NCBI GenBank assembly: GCA_937995335.1
Contig: CALKIH010000022.1
Span: 102,936 to 166,935 of the forward strand
Reading direction: 5' to 3'
Source: UBA2357 sp002344625
GTDB taxonomy: Bacteria > Pseudomonadota > Gammaproteobacteria > Burkholderiales > Rhodocyclaceae
Length of the DNA stretch: 64,000 bases
Part shown: in pieces, positions 44,157-52,003 of the stretch
Layout of the letters: each line of letters begins with the position of its first letter
Position numbering within the stretch: position 1 is the first letter of the stretch
Notes under the pieces: model-generated
Told to the model about the DNA's origin: nothing
Seen by the model: the letters and a program-made list of their open reading frames with translations, nothing else
The model's database searches: none
Program-made: the position numbers and the translations under genes

Positions 44157-44785
44157 ATTCCAGTAATCGGCGAGGGCGCTTCATCACCTTCGAAGGCATA
44201 GACGGGGCGGGCAAGAGCAGCCAGATCGCGGCGCTCGTGACGCTGCTCGAGTCGTTCGGCATCGAGGTCGAACAGACGCGCGAGCCGGGCGGCACCGCTT
44301 TGGGCGAGCGTCTGCGCGCGCTCGTGCTGCATGAGCCGATGCATCTCGAAACCGAGGCGCTGCTGATGTTCGCCGCACGGCGCGAGCATCTGGCCGCGCG
44401 CATCCTGCCGGCGCTCGAAGCGGGGCGCTGGGTGGTTTCCGATCGCTTCACGGATGCGACCTATGCCTACCAGGTGGGCGGGCGCGGGCTTGCCGAAGCC
44501 CGCTTCGACACGCTCGAACAATGGGTTCACCCCGGTTTTCAGCCCGATCTGACGCTGCTGTTCGATCTGCCGGCCGCAGTCGCCGCGGCGCGCGTCGCCA
44601 ATACCGGCGAGGCGCCCGACCGGTTCGAGCGCGAACAGCGCGGCTTCTTCGAGCGGGTGAGGGCGGCCTATCTTGCGCGTGCCGCCCGCGCTTCGGGACG
44701 AATCTGCGTGATCGCGGCCGATCGCGACCCGGATGAGATTCGCGCCGAGGTCGCCCGGGTGTGCCTGGAGCGCTGGTTCAGATGA
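44153..44785 (+). CDS. tmk: Thymidylate kinase
   Basis: A 210-residue kinase that converts dTMP to dTDP. The P-loop is FEGIDGAGKSSQ near residue 13, the DR motif is VSDRFTDATYAYQ, and TREPGGTALGE binds the monophosphate. The lid is APDRFEREQRGFF. The start GTG at 44153 overlaps the mltG stop (GTGA), and the stop overlaps the holB start. Confidence 0.95.
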   Translation: MNSSNRRGRFITFEGIDGAGKSSQIAALVTLLESFGIEVEQTREPGGTALGERLRALVLHEPMHLETEALLMFAARREHLAARILPALEAGRWVVSDRFTDATYAYQVGGRGLAEARFDTLEQWVHPGFQPDLTLLFDLPAAVAAARVANTGEAPDRFEREQRGFFERVRAAYLARAARASGRICVIAADRDPDEIRAEVARVCLERWFR

Positions 44786-45828
44786 TTCGCCCCTGGCTTG
44801 CCGAGACCTGGCACAGACTGGTCGCGCTCGACGGGCGATTGCCGCATGCACTGCTGTTCGCCGGTCCGCCCGGCCTCGGAAAGCGCGAACTCGCCGACGC
44901 GCTGGCCGCGCGACTGCTGTGCGCCCTGCCGGACCCGGCGGGGCACGCCTGCGGCCGCTGCAGCGCCTGCATGCTGCGCCTGGCCGGCAACCACCCCGAT
45001 CTGATCATGCTGGTGCCGGCCGCGGAGAGCGCACCGGAGCCGGACGGAAAGGAGGGCGACGACGCGCCGGCAAAGGCAAAGTCCACCCAGATCGTGATCG
45101 AGCAGGTGCGCGAGGTGCAAAAGGCCCTGGCGGTGACCGGGCACCAGAGCAGCACACGGGTGGTGGTTGTGGACCCGGCCGAAGCGATGAACGTGTTCAC
45201 CGCCAATGCGCTGCTGAAACTGCTCGAAGAGCCGCCGCCGGCCTGCGCGTTCATCCTGGTGTCATCGGCGCCGCGGCGACTTCTGCCCACCATCCGCAGC
45301 CGATGCCAGCAGTGGACGTTCGGTCGCCCGTCCGGCGCGGCGGTCGAGGCCTTTGCAAGCGGGGCGGATGCGGGGCTGGCGGCGCTGCTCGCGTTGAACG
45401 GGGGCATGCCGCTGGCGGCGGAACGCGCCGCTGAGCGTGGCGGCGCGGCCCTGCTGGCCCGCTTCGTGCGCGACATCGCACGCTTGCCGGAGGCCGACCC
45501 GCTCAAGACCGCGGCCCAGTGGGACGCCTGGCTGAAGTCCAAGGAGGCCTTGGCCGCGGGCTTCGGCATGGTGCAGCTCGCCGACTGGATGCAGCGCTGG
45601 GTGACCGACCTCGCGATGGTCCGGCTGGGCGGCCGCGCACGCTACTTCCCGGCCCAGGCCGAGGTGTTCGCGGCGCTCGCGGCGCGCACCGACGTCGCGC
45701 GCGCGACGAACTGCTACAATGAATTCGCAAGCATCCGGCGGGTCGCCCATCACCCGCTCAACGCCCGGCTGATGCTTGAAGACATGCTTTTGCGCTATGT
45801 GCGCACCATGAGCGAAAAAACCGCATGA
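44782..45828 (+). CDS. holB: DNA polymerase III subunit delta'
   Basis: A 348-residue clamp-loader subunit. GPPGLGKRELA is the P-loop-like region, a zinc knuckle includes CGRCSACML, and NALLKLLEEPPP and TIRSRCQQW are the sensor/SRC region. An acidic insert (EPDGKEGDDAPAKAK) sits between the zinc module and helix 3. The ATG at 44782 overlaps the tmk stop; its stop overlaps the pilZ start. It acts in the gamma complex that loads the beta clamp. Confidence 0.93.
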   Translation: MIRPWLAETWHRLVALDGRLPHALLFAGPPGLGKRELADALAARLLCALPDPAGHACGRCSACMLRLAGNHPDLIMLVPAAESAPEPDGKEGDDAPAKAKSTQIVIEQVREVQKALAVTGHQSSTRVVVVDPAEAMNVFTANALLKLLEEPPPACAFILVSSAPRRLLPTIRSRCQQWTFGRPSGAAVEAFASGADAGLAALLALNGGMPLAAERAAERGGAALLARFVRDIARLPEADPLKTAAQWDAWLKSKEALAAGFGMVQLADWMQRWVTDLAMVRLGGRARYFPAQAEVFAALAARTDVARATNCYNEFASIRRVAHHPLNARLMLEDMLLRYVRTMSEKTA

Positions 45829-46190
45829 GCGAAGCACCCCGATCGAGCTCGGTACGCCCGAGCGTCCTGTCGCTGAACATCAATTCCAAATCGGCACTGT
45901 ATGCGGCGTACATGCCTTACCTCGTCAACGGGGGCATCTTCGTGCCGACACCCAAGGCCTACGCGCTGGGTGACGAGGTTTTCATGCTGCTCCAACTGAT
46001 GGACGACCCGACCAAGCACCCGGTAGCGGCCAAGGTGGTGTGGATCACGCCCAACGGGGCGCAGGGGGCGAAGACGGTCGGGGTGGGCGTCCAGTTCAGC
46101 GACGACGACGCGGGCAAGGCGCTGCGCGGACGCATCGAGACGATTCTTGCCGGCCTGCTCGGCTCGAGCCGCCCGACCCATACGCTATGA
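45825..46190 (+). CDS. pilZ: PilZ-type protein
   Basis: A 121-residue single-domain protein with the PilZ beta-barrel pattern: SLNINSKSALYAAYMPYLVNGGIFVPTP, then EVFMLLQLM and AAKVVWITP. The RxxxR motif and the D/NxSxxG box needed for c-di-GMP binding are absent, as in the original type IV pilus PilZ, which acts through protein contacts. The position between holB and tatD is the classical one for that PilZ. Confidence 0.9.
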   Translation: MSEAPRSSSVRPSVLSLNINSKSALYAAYMPYLVNGGIFVPTPKAYALGDEVFMLLQLMDDPTKHPVAAKVVWITPNGAQGAKTVGVGVQFSDDDAGKALRGRIETILAGLLGSSRPTHTL

Positions 46191-46230
46191 CCTCGAGGCC
46201 GCAAGGTGGCCTCGGCCGCAGAGATCATCC

Positions 46231-47004
46231 ATGTTCGTAGATTCCCATTGCCATCTCGATTTTCCCGATCTTGCCGAGCGCGAGGATGCGATCGTCGCGT
46301 CCATGGCCGAGAAGGGGGTGGATCATGCGCTGTGCATCAGCGTCAAGCTCGAGACTTTTCCGCGTGTGCTGGCGCTGGCCGAACGTCACGAGGGTTTCTT
46401 TGCCTCGGTCGGCGTCCATCCCGACAATCTCGAGGTGGAAGAGCCGGACGAAGAACGGCTGCTGGCGCTGGCCGCGCACCCCAAGGTGGTCGGCATCGGC
46501 GAAACCGGGCTCGACTACTATTGGCACAAGGATGAGCCGGAATGGCAGCGCGCGCGCTTTCGTACCCACATTCGCGCGGCACGGCGCTGCGGCAAGCCGC
46601 TGATCATCCACACCCGCGCGTCGGCGGCCGATACCCTGCGCCTGATGCGGGAGGAGAATGCGTCCGAGGCGGGCGGGGTGATGCACTGTTTCACCGAGAC
46701 GCGCGAGGTGGCCGCGGCCGCGCTCGACCTGGGTTTCCATATCTCGTTCTCGGGGATCGTCACGTTTCGCAACGCGAAGGACCTGAAGGCGGTGGCACAA
46801 TACGTGCCGCTCGATCGCATGCTGATCGAAACCGACGCGCCCTATCTCGCGCCGGTGCCCCACCGTGGCAAAACCAATGAACCCGCCTGGGTGGTGCATG
46901 TCGCAGAGGAGATCGCCTGTCTGCGGGGCGAATCGCTCGAGCGCATCGCCCAGGTCACCACCGAAAACTTCTTCAGGCTCTTCAAACATGCAAAAAAAAC
47001 TTGA
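46231..47004 (+). CDS. tatD: TatD-family metal-dependent hydrolase
   Basis: A 257-residue TIM-barrel hydrolase. Metal ligands are in MFVDSHCHLDFPD at the N-terminus, GIGETGLDYYW near residue 90, IIHTRASA and the terminal LIETDAPYLAPVPHRGK. Family members have DNase activity. The ATG at 46231 starts the conserved barrel; the longer frame upstream overlaps pilZ. The ankyrin gene starts inside its last 17 bases. Confidence 0.92.
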   Translation: MFVDSHCHLDFPDLAEREDAIVASMAEKGVDHALCISVKLETFPRVLALAERHEGFFASVGVHPDNLEVEEPDEERLLALAAHPKVVGIGETGLDYYWHKDEPEWQRARFRTHIRAARRCGKPLIIHTRASAADTLRLMREENASEAGGVMHCFTETREVAAAALDLGFHISFSGIVTFRNAKDLKAVAQYVPLDRMLIETDAPYLAPVPHRGKTNEPAWVVHVAEEIACLRGESLERIAQVTTENFFRLFKHAKKT

Positions 47005-47680
47005 ATCCATCGTCGTCCGCTGGCTGCTGGCCGGCCTGATCGCGCTGTCGGCATCGGGCATCGCCCGGGCGGACAACATCGTCGATGCGCTCAGTTCGGC
47101 CCGGCTCGGCGATACCCCGCAACTGGTCGATCTGCTCAAGCGCGGCGTCAGCCCCGATACCGTCGACGAACAGGGCAACTCGCTGCTCATGCTGGCCGCG
47201 CGCGAAGGCCAGGTGCCGACCGTGAAGGCGCTGCTGGGCTACAAGCCCAAGGTTTCGCATCGCAACCAGGCCGGCGATTCGGCCTTGATGCTGGCGACCT
47301 TGCGCGGTGACGGCGAGATGGTCGAGCTGCTGCTCGAAGCCGGCGCGCAATTCGACCACGATGGCTGGACGCCGCTGATCTATGCCGCCTTCGAGGGGCA
47401 TCTGGCGCTGGTCGAGCGCTTTCTGGCGCTCGGCGCGAACGTGAATGCGCTGGCGCCGAATGGTTCGAATGCGCTCATGTTTGCGGGCCGCAATGGCCAC
47501 CTGCCGGTGGTGGCGCGCCTGTTGAAGACCGACATCGACCTCGAACAGCAGAACGATCGCGGCTTCACCGCCGAAACTTGGGCGTTGTCGAACAAGAACA
47601 CCGATATCGCCGATCTGATCAACAAGGAGCGCGCGCGGCGTGGCGCGCAGCCGCCCAGCCTGACGATCGAGATCAAGTAA
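46988..47680 (+). CDS. Exported ankyrin-repeat protein
   Basis: A 230-residue protein with a signal peptide (cleavage expected near ASGIARA) followed by about five ankyrin repeats from residue 30 to 210. Repeats of the form GDSALMLATLRGD and GWTPLIYAAFEGHLALVERFLALGANVNA are easily seen. It should be periplasmic and mediate protein contacts; the partner is unknown. It overlaps the end of tatD by 17 bases and ends the operon. Confidence 0.88.
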   Translation: MQKKLESIVVRWLLAGLIALSASGIARADNIVDALSSARLGDTPQLVDLLKRGVSPDTVDEQGNSLLMLAAREGQVPTVKALLGYKPKVSHRNQAGDSALMLATLRGDGEMVELLLEAGAQFDHDGWTPLIYAAFEGHLALVERFLALGANVNALAPNGSNALMFAGRNGHLPVVARLLKTDIDLEQQNDRGFTAETWALSNKNTDIADLINKERARRGAQPPSLTIEIK

Positions 47681-47695
47681 GCCGTGAACAGCCCC

Positions 47696-47715
47696 GGTCC
47701 GGCGCAGGCCGGGCC
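47696..47715 (+). other. Stem-loop after the mltG-ankyrin operon
   Basis: GGTCCGGC (47696-47703) pairs with GCCGGGCC (47708-47715) with one G-T pair around a 4-base loop, 15 bases after the ankyrin stop. No T-run follows (GGAAAC), so it is at most a weak or Rho-assisted terminator. Confidence 0.35.
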
Positions 47716-47932
47716 GGAAACAAAGGGTCGCGAGCGGCATGGCAGGCTGGCGCCTGCGACCCGATGAGGGCCCGGTTTGGTGCGCACAAAGGCCGCTTCG
47801 CACGGTTTTGCACCAGTTCGAGGCAAAATAATGTGCGAAGTTGGTGCGTAAACGGCGAGTTTCCGACAGAATTCAGGTCCTTTGGCGTCACTGGACGCCG
47901 ATCGATCAAACTTCCGTCAGAAAGGAACCCGT

Positions 47933-49276
47933 ATGCGTTACCCGTCACTCGAAGCCTTCGTATCAACCGTCGAAGAGCGCAACCCTGGCCAGCCGGAGTT
48001 CATACAGGCCGTGACGGAGGTCATGGAAAGCCTGTGGCCGTTCATCGACGAACATCCGCGCTATGCCGAGCATGGCTTGCTCGACCGCTTGGTCGAGCCC
48101 GAGCGGCTGATCCAGTTCCGGGTGTCATGGCTCGATGACAGTGGCGCGGTGCATGTTAATCGCGGCTACCGCATCCAGCATAGTTCCGCCATCGGGCCCT
48201 ACAAGGGCGGGCTGCGCTTCCATCCTTCGGTGAACCAGTCGGTCCTCAAGTTTCTCGCCTTCGAGCAGACGTTCAAGAACGCCCTGACCACGCTCCCGAT
48301 GGGCGGCGGCAAGGGGGGCTCGGATTTCGATCCCAAGGGCAAGAGCCCGCGTGAAGTGATGCGTTTTTGCCAGGCGTTCATGACCGAGCTGTATCGCCAT
48401 ATCGGTTCGGATACCGATGTGCCGGCGGGCGACATCGGTGTCGGCGGGCGCGAGGTCGGTTTCATGGCCGGCATGATGAAAAAGTTGTCCAACCAGGCGA
48501 ATTGCGTGTTCACCGGCAAGGGCCTGAGCTTTGGCGGTTCGCTGATTCGGCCCGAGGCCACCGGCTATGGCACCGTCTATTTCGCCCAGGAGATGCTCAA
48601 GCACGTGGGGCGCTCGATCGAGGGTATGCGCGTGGCGGTGTCGGGTTCGGGCAACGTCGCCCAGTATGCGATCGAGAAGGCGATCGAGTTCGGCGCGCGG
48701 GTGGTGACGGTGTCGGATTCGAGCGGAACGGTGATCGACACCGAAGGTTTCAATGCCGAGAAACTGGCAGTCCTGATGGACGTGAAGAACGTCCATTACG
48801 GCCGGGTGGCCGATTACGCCGAACGCCTCGGGCTGCCGTTCAAGCCCGGCATGCGGCCGTGGACCGTGCCGGTCGAGGTCGCGCTGCCGTGCGCGACCCA
48901 GAATGAAGTCGATGGCAACGACGCACACCTGCTGGTCAAGAACGGCGTCGTGTGTGTGGCCGAAGGGGCGAACATGCCCTGCAACGCCGACGCGGTGAAG
49001 GTGTTCGAGCACAGCGGGGTGCTTTATGCACCGGGCAAGGCCAGCAACGCCGGCGGTGTCGCCACGTCCGGGCTCGAGATGAGCCAGAATGCGATGCGGC
49101 TGTCGTGGTCGCGCGCCGAGGTCGACCAGCGGCTGCTCGAGATCATGCAGGGCATTCACAGCATGTGCCTGACTTATGGCACCCGCCCCGACGGCCGGGT
49201 CAGCTATTCGGACGGCGCGAACGTCGCCGGCTTCGTGAAGGTGGCCGACGCGATGCTTGCCCAGGGGGTGGTGTAG
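47933..49276 (+). CDS. gdhA: Glutamate dehydrogenase (NADP type)
   Basis: A 447-residue hexameric-type glutamate dehydrogenase that aminates 2-oxoglutarate with ammonium. YKGGLRFHPSVN binds substrate, the catalytic lysine is in PMGGGKGGSDFDPKGKS, and VSGSGNVAQYA begins the dinucleotide fold. The length and the N-terminal sequence match NADP-dependent enzymes such as E. coli GdhA. AAAGGA at 47921-47926 precedes the ATG at 47933. A 252-base gap upstream probably holds its promoter. Its stop is 3 bases from the end of the convergent DUF429 gene. Confidence 0.93.
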   Translation: MRYPSLEAFVSTVEERNPGQPEFIQAVTEVMESLWPFIDEHPRYAEHGLLDRLVEPERLIQFRVSWLDDSGAVHVNRGYRIQHSSAIGPYKGGLRFHPSVNQSVLKFLAFEQTFKNALTTLPMGGGKGGSDFDPKGKSPREVMRFCQAFMTELYRHIGSDTDVPAGDIGVGGREVGFMAGMMKKLSNQANCVFTGKGLSFGGSLIRPEATGYGTVYFAQEMLKHVGRSIEGMRVAVSGSGNVAQYAIEKAIEFGARVVTVSDSSGTVIDTEGFNAEKLAVLMDVKNVHYGRVADYAERLGLPFKPGMRPWTVPVEVALPCATQNEVDGNDAHLLVKNGVVCVAEGANMPCNADAVKVFEHSGVLYAPGKASNAGGVATSGLEMSQNAMRLSWSRAEVDQRLLEIMQGIHSMCLTYGTRPDGRVSYSDGANVAGFVKVADAMLAQGVV

Positions 49277-49279
49277 GTG

Positions 49280-50098
49280 TCAGGACGTCGTGACGGTGGC
49301 GATCCAGCCTTCCAGCGGATCGCAATCGGCCGGCAGCCCGAACAGCGGCGGTTCCCGGTCGGCGCACCATGCGGCCTGCAGCAGCGCCAGCACGGCGTCG
49401 AGGAGATCGCCGCCGGGGTCATCGACGAGCGCTCGTGCGTCATCGTCCTGCAGCGACAGGCGTAGCCCCGACGGGCTCGCCCCGTCCGTGAGCGCGGTCA
49501 CGATCGCCAGCCGTGCCGCGCGGCGCTCGCAGGTCTGGCGGGCGCGGACGTCCGCCTTGTACGACGCGCGCGTGATGCCGCGGGCGAGCAGGCCGGGGTA
49601 GGCTTCCACCGCGATCCGGTCCGCGTCGCCGCCAAACAGGCCGGGCAGGCTGACGCCGGCGTCGAGCAGGCGTGGCGCGCCTTCCAGAAACATCAGCCCG
49701 ACCGGTGGATTCACCAGCTTCAGCGGGCTGTGCGAACGTGCCGGCGAGTCGGTGCGCCGGTGCGGATAGCGGGCGCCCATCGGACGGGATTCGCGATAGG
49801 CGTCGAGCGCGCGCCTGAAGGCCGGCTTGCCCATTGCGGCGCAATGCCGCACCAGCGCGGCCCAGTCATCGGGCCAGCCAAGCTCGACGACGGCTTCGCG
49901 CGGTAGTCCGAACGGAAAATCGAATGCACCCAGCCAGGGCCCGGGCGTGCGCAGAAAGGCCTCGAATCCGGGCCAGTCGTGGAGGCGAAGCAGGGCTTCG
50001 AGGCGCACCTGGCCGGCGTCGAGCCGCCCGCAGGCGACGGTGATCGGTTTGGCGCGGCGGGGCGCCGAGGTGAAATCGATGCCGAAGAGTCTCGTCAC
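49280..50098 (-). CDS. DUF429 (predicted RNase H-like nuclease) protein
   Basis: A 272-residue protein matching DUF429: it begins RLFGIDFTSAPRR, the first strand and acidic residue of an RNase H-like fold, followed by LGAFDFPFGLPRE near residue 57 and VEAYPGLLARG near residue 170. The GTG at 50098 is used because it starts immediately before the first strand; the frame is open further upstream but without support. It lies 29 bases behind the HDAC-like gene and may be the last gene of that operon. The fold suggests a nuclease or phosphotransferase; activity unproven. Confidence 0.8.
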   Translation of the reverse strand: MTRLFGIDFTSAPRRAKPITVACGRLDAGQVRLEALLRLHDWPGFEAFLRTPGPWLGAFDFPFGLPREAVVELGWPDDWAALVRHCAAMGKPAFRRALDAYRESRPMGARYPHRRTDSPARSHSPLKLVNPPVGLMFLEGAPRLLDAGVSLPGLFGGDADRIAVEAYPGLLARGITRASYKADVRARQTCERRAARLAIVTALTDGASPSGLRLSLQDDDARALVDDPGGDLLDAVLALLQAAWCADREPPLFGLPADCDPLEGWIATVTTS

Positions 50099-50127
50099 CC
50101 GGGTGCCGGATGCGCTCGTGCCGCGAC

Positions 50128-51036
50128 TCACGCCGGTCGGTTGGACAGGTGCGCCGCGATGGTCACGGTGGTGGCGTGAATCCTGACCGTGTCGGCCACG
50201 TTGCGGGCATAGCCGCCGGCCATCGCGAGCGCAACCGGGATGCGGCTGTCGATGCACCGTGCCAGCACGCGCCGATCGCGTTCGGCAAGGCCATCGAACG
50301 ACAGGCCAAGCCGCCCGAAGCGGTCGTCCCGATAGGGGTCGGCGCCGGCGAGGTAGATCACCAGATCGGGCGCGAAGCGATCGAACACGACAGCGAGACC
50401 GGTTTCCAGTGCCGCCAGATAGTCGGCGTCGCCAGTCGCGTCGTCCAGCTCGATGTCGAGATCGGAGCGCGTCTTGCGAAACGGAAAGTTGCGGGCCCCG
50501 TGCAGGCTGAGGGTGAAAACATCCGGCTGGCCGCCGAGTATCGCGGCGGTGCCGTCGCCCTGATGGACGTCGCAATCGACGATGGCGACGCGTTCGGCGC
50601 GGCCCTCGGCGCGCATCGCCAGCGCGGCGATGGCCGCATCGTTGAAAACGCAGAACCCGGATCCGAAGTCGGCGTGCGCATGGTGGGTGCCGCCGGCCAG
50701 GTTGGCGGCGCAGCCTTCGGCCAGCGCGCTGCGGCATGCGGCCAGGGTGGCACCGGCGGAGCGGCGGGAGCGTTCCACCATTTGCGGCGTCCATGGAAAG
50801 CCGATGCGGCGTTGTTCGGCCGCATCGAGCTCGCCGGCCACGACCCGGCGCAGATATTCGGGTGAATGCGCCCTGAGGATGTCCTCGTCGGACGCAGCCG
50901 CGGGAACGCGAAAGTCATCGGCGCCGAAAGTGCCCGATCCTGCCAGGGCGTCGCGCAGCAGCGCGTACTTCTCCATCGGAAACCGGTGCCCTTTGGGCAG
51001 GGGCAGGACGAAGTGGTCTGCGTAGAACAGCTTCAA
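50128..51036 (-). CDS. Histone-deacetylase superfamily amidohydrolase
   Basis: A 302-residue zinc deacetylase of the HDAC/AcuC/polyamine amidohydrolase superfamily. The active-site pair is His118-His119 in GGTHHAHAD, followed by GFCVFNDAA. Zinc ligands are Asp156 and His158 in VDCDVHQGDGT, and YLAGADPYRDDR holds the last Asp. The best start is TTG at 51036, giving MKLFYADHFVLPLPKGH, which matches homologues; the next ATG at 50976 would remove the first strand. It follows the transglutaminase gene by 7 bases. The natural acyl substrate is unknown. Confidence 0.85.
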   Translation of the reverse strand: MKLFYADHFVLPLPKGHRFPMEKYALLRDALAGSGTFGADDFRVPAAASDEDILRAHSPEYLRRVVAGELDAAEQRRIGFPWTPQMVERSRRSAGATLAACRSALAEGCAANLAGGTHHAHADFGSGFCVFNDAAIAALAMRAEGRAERVAIVDCDVHQGDGTAAILGGQPDVFTLSLHGARNFPFRKTRSDLDIELDDATGDADYLAALETGLAVVFDRFAPDLVIYLAGADPYRDDRFGRLGLSFDGLAERDRRVLARCIDSRIPVALAMAGGYARNVADTVRIHATTVTIAAHLSNRPA

Positions 51037-51043
51037 CGGCGGA

Positions 51044-52003
51044 TCAGGGTTTATCGCCGGCGAGATCGAGCGCGGGCAGCCCTGCGTCGGTATACAGCGC
51101 GGTGAATTCGTCTTCGGGCACGACCGTGACCGCGATGGCGGGTTCGTGGCCGCCCCCGCCGGTGATGATGCCGCGCATCGGCGAAATGTCGGCGAAGTCG
51201 CGGCCCCAGCCGATCGTGATGTGCTCCAGGTTGGGCATGATCGCGTTGGTCGGATCGAAGTCGACCCAGCCGAACTCGGGGCAATACACCGCCAGCCAGG
51301 CATGGGTCGCATCCGCGCCGATCAGGCGCTTCTTGCCTGCGGGCGGCTTGGTCAGGATGTAGCCGCTCATGTAGCGGGCGGAAAGACCCAGCGAGCGCAG
51401 GCACGAGATCATGAAATGCGCGAAATCCTGGCAGACGCCGCGCCGATTGGCGAAGACGGTGGTGACCGGGGTCGAAACGTCGGTGGCTTCGGGGTCGAAG
51501 GTGAAGTCCTCGAAAATCCGCCGCATCAGCGCGTCGACGCCGGTCAGCAGGGGCGTGTCGGGCTTGAAATCGTCGCGCGCGTACTCGGCGAAATCGCGCT
51601 TGATGCGTACATGCCCGGACTCGAAGCGAAAACCGGTGGCCTCGAGAAGGTCGGCCGAGACCTTCTCGCCGGAGCGGTAGCGCAGCAGGTCGCGAACGCT
51701 TTCCCAGCCGGGCGAGTCCTGGAGTTCGATCCGGGCGCGGGGCTGGAGCTCGACCCAGGCTTCGGCTCGCACCGCCAGCTCGTCATGTTCCGAACCGAAG
51801 TGGAGCGCGTCGACCTTGTTGCCGAAACTGTCGACGAAGGAGCGCAGGTACTGCGGTTTGGGCGTGACCTCGATGTGGTGCGCGACGCAGGTTTGCCACG
51901 GGAGGGCTCGAGGTGTCAGGCGCAGCAGCTGATGCGATTCGCCCACGGCCTGATCGTAGTCGTAGCGGGTGTCATGCCGAACATGGTAACGCACGGAGCT
52001 CAC
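51044..52003 (-). CDS. Transglutaminase-like cysteine peptidase family protein
   Basis: A 319-residue protein with an N-terminal beta domain (YHVRHDTRYDYDQAVGESHQ) and a transglutaminase-like core. The triad is Cys in NRRGVCQDFAHFM, His in DATHAWLAVY and Asp in GWVDFDPTNA. Such proteins act as peptidases or amide-transfer enzymes. The start is GTG at 52003, overlapping the stop of the ATP-grasp gene (GTGA, 52000-52003); a second GTG lies at 51994. There is no signal peptide, so it is cytoplasmic. Together with its upstream neighbours it forms a conserved set predicted to build or trim peptide-like compounds. Confidence 0.9.
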   Translation of the reverse strand: MSSVRYHVRHDTRYDYDQAVGESHQLLRLTPRALPWQTCVAHHIEVTPKPQYLRSFVDSFGNKVDALHFGSEHDELAVRAEAWVELQPRARIELQDSPGWESVRDLLRYRSGEKVSADLLEATGFRFESGHVRIKRDFAEYARDDFKPDTPLLTGVDALMRRIFEDFTFDPEATDVSTPVTTVFANRRGVCQDFAHFMISCLRSLGLSARYMSGYILTKPPAGKKRLIGADATHAWLAVYCPEFGWVDFDPTNAIMPNLEHITIGWGRDFADISPMRGIITGGGGHEPAIAVTVVPEDEFTALYTDAGLPALDLAGDKP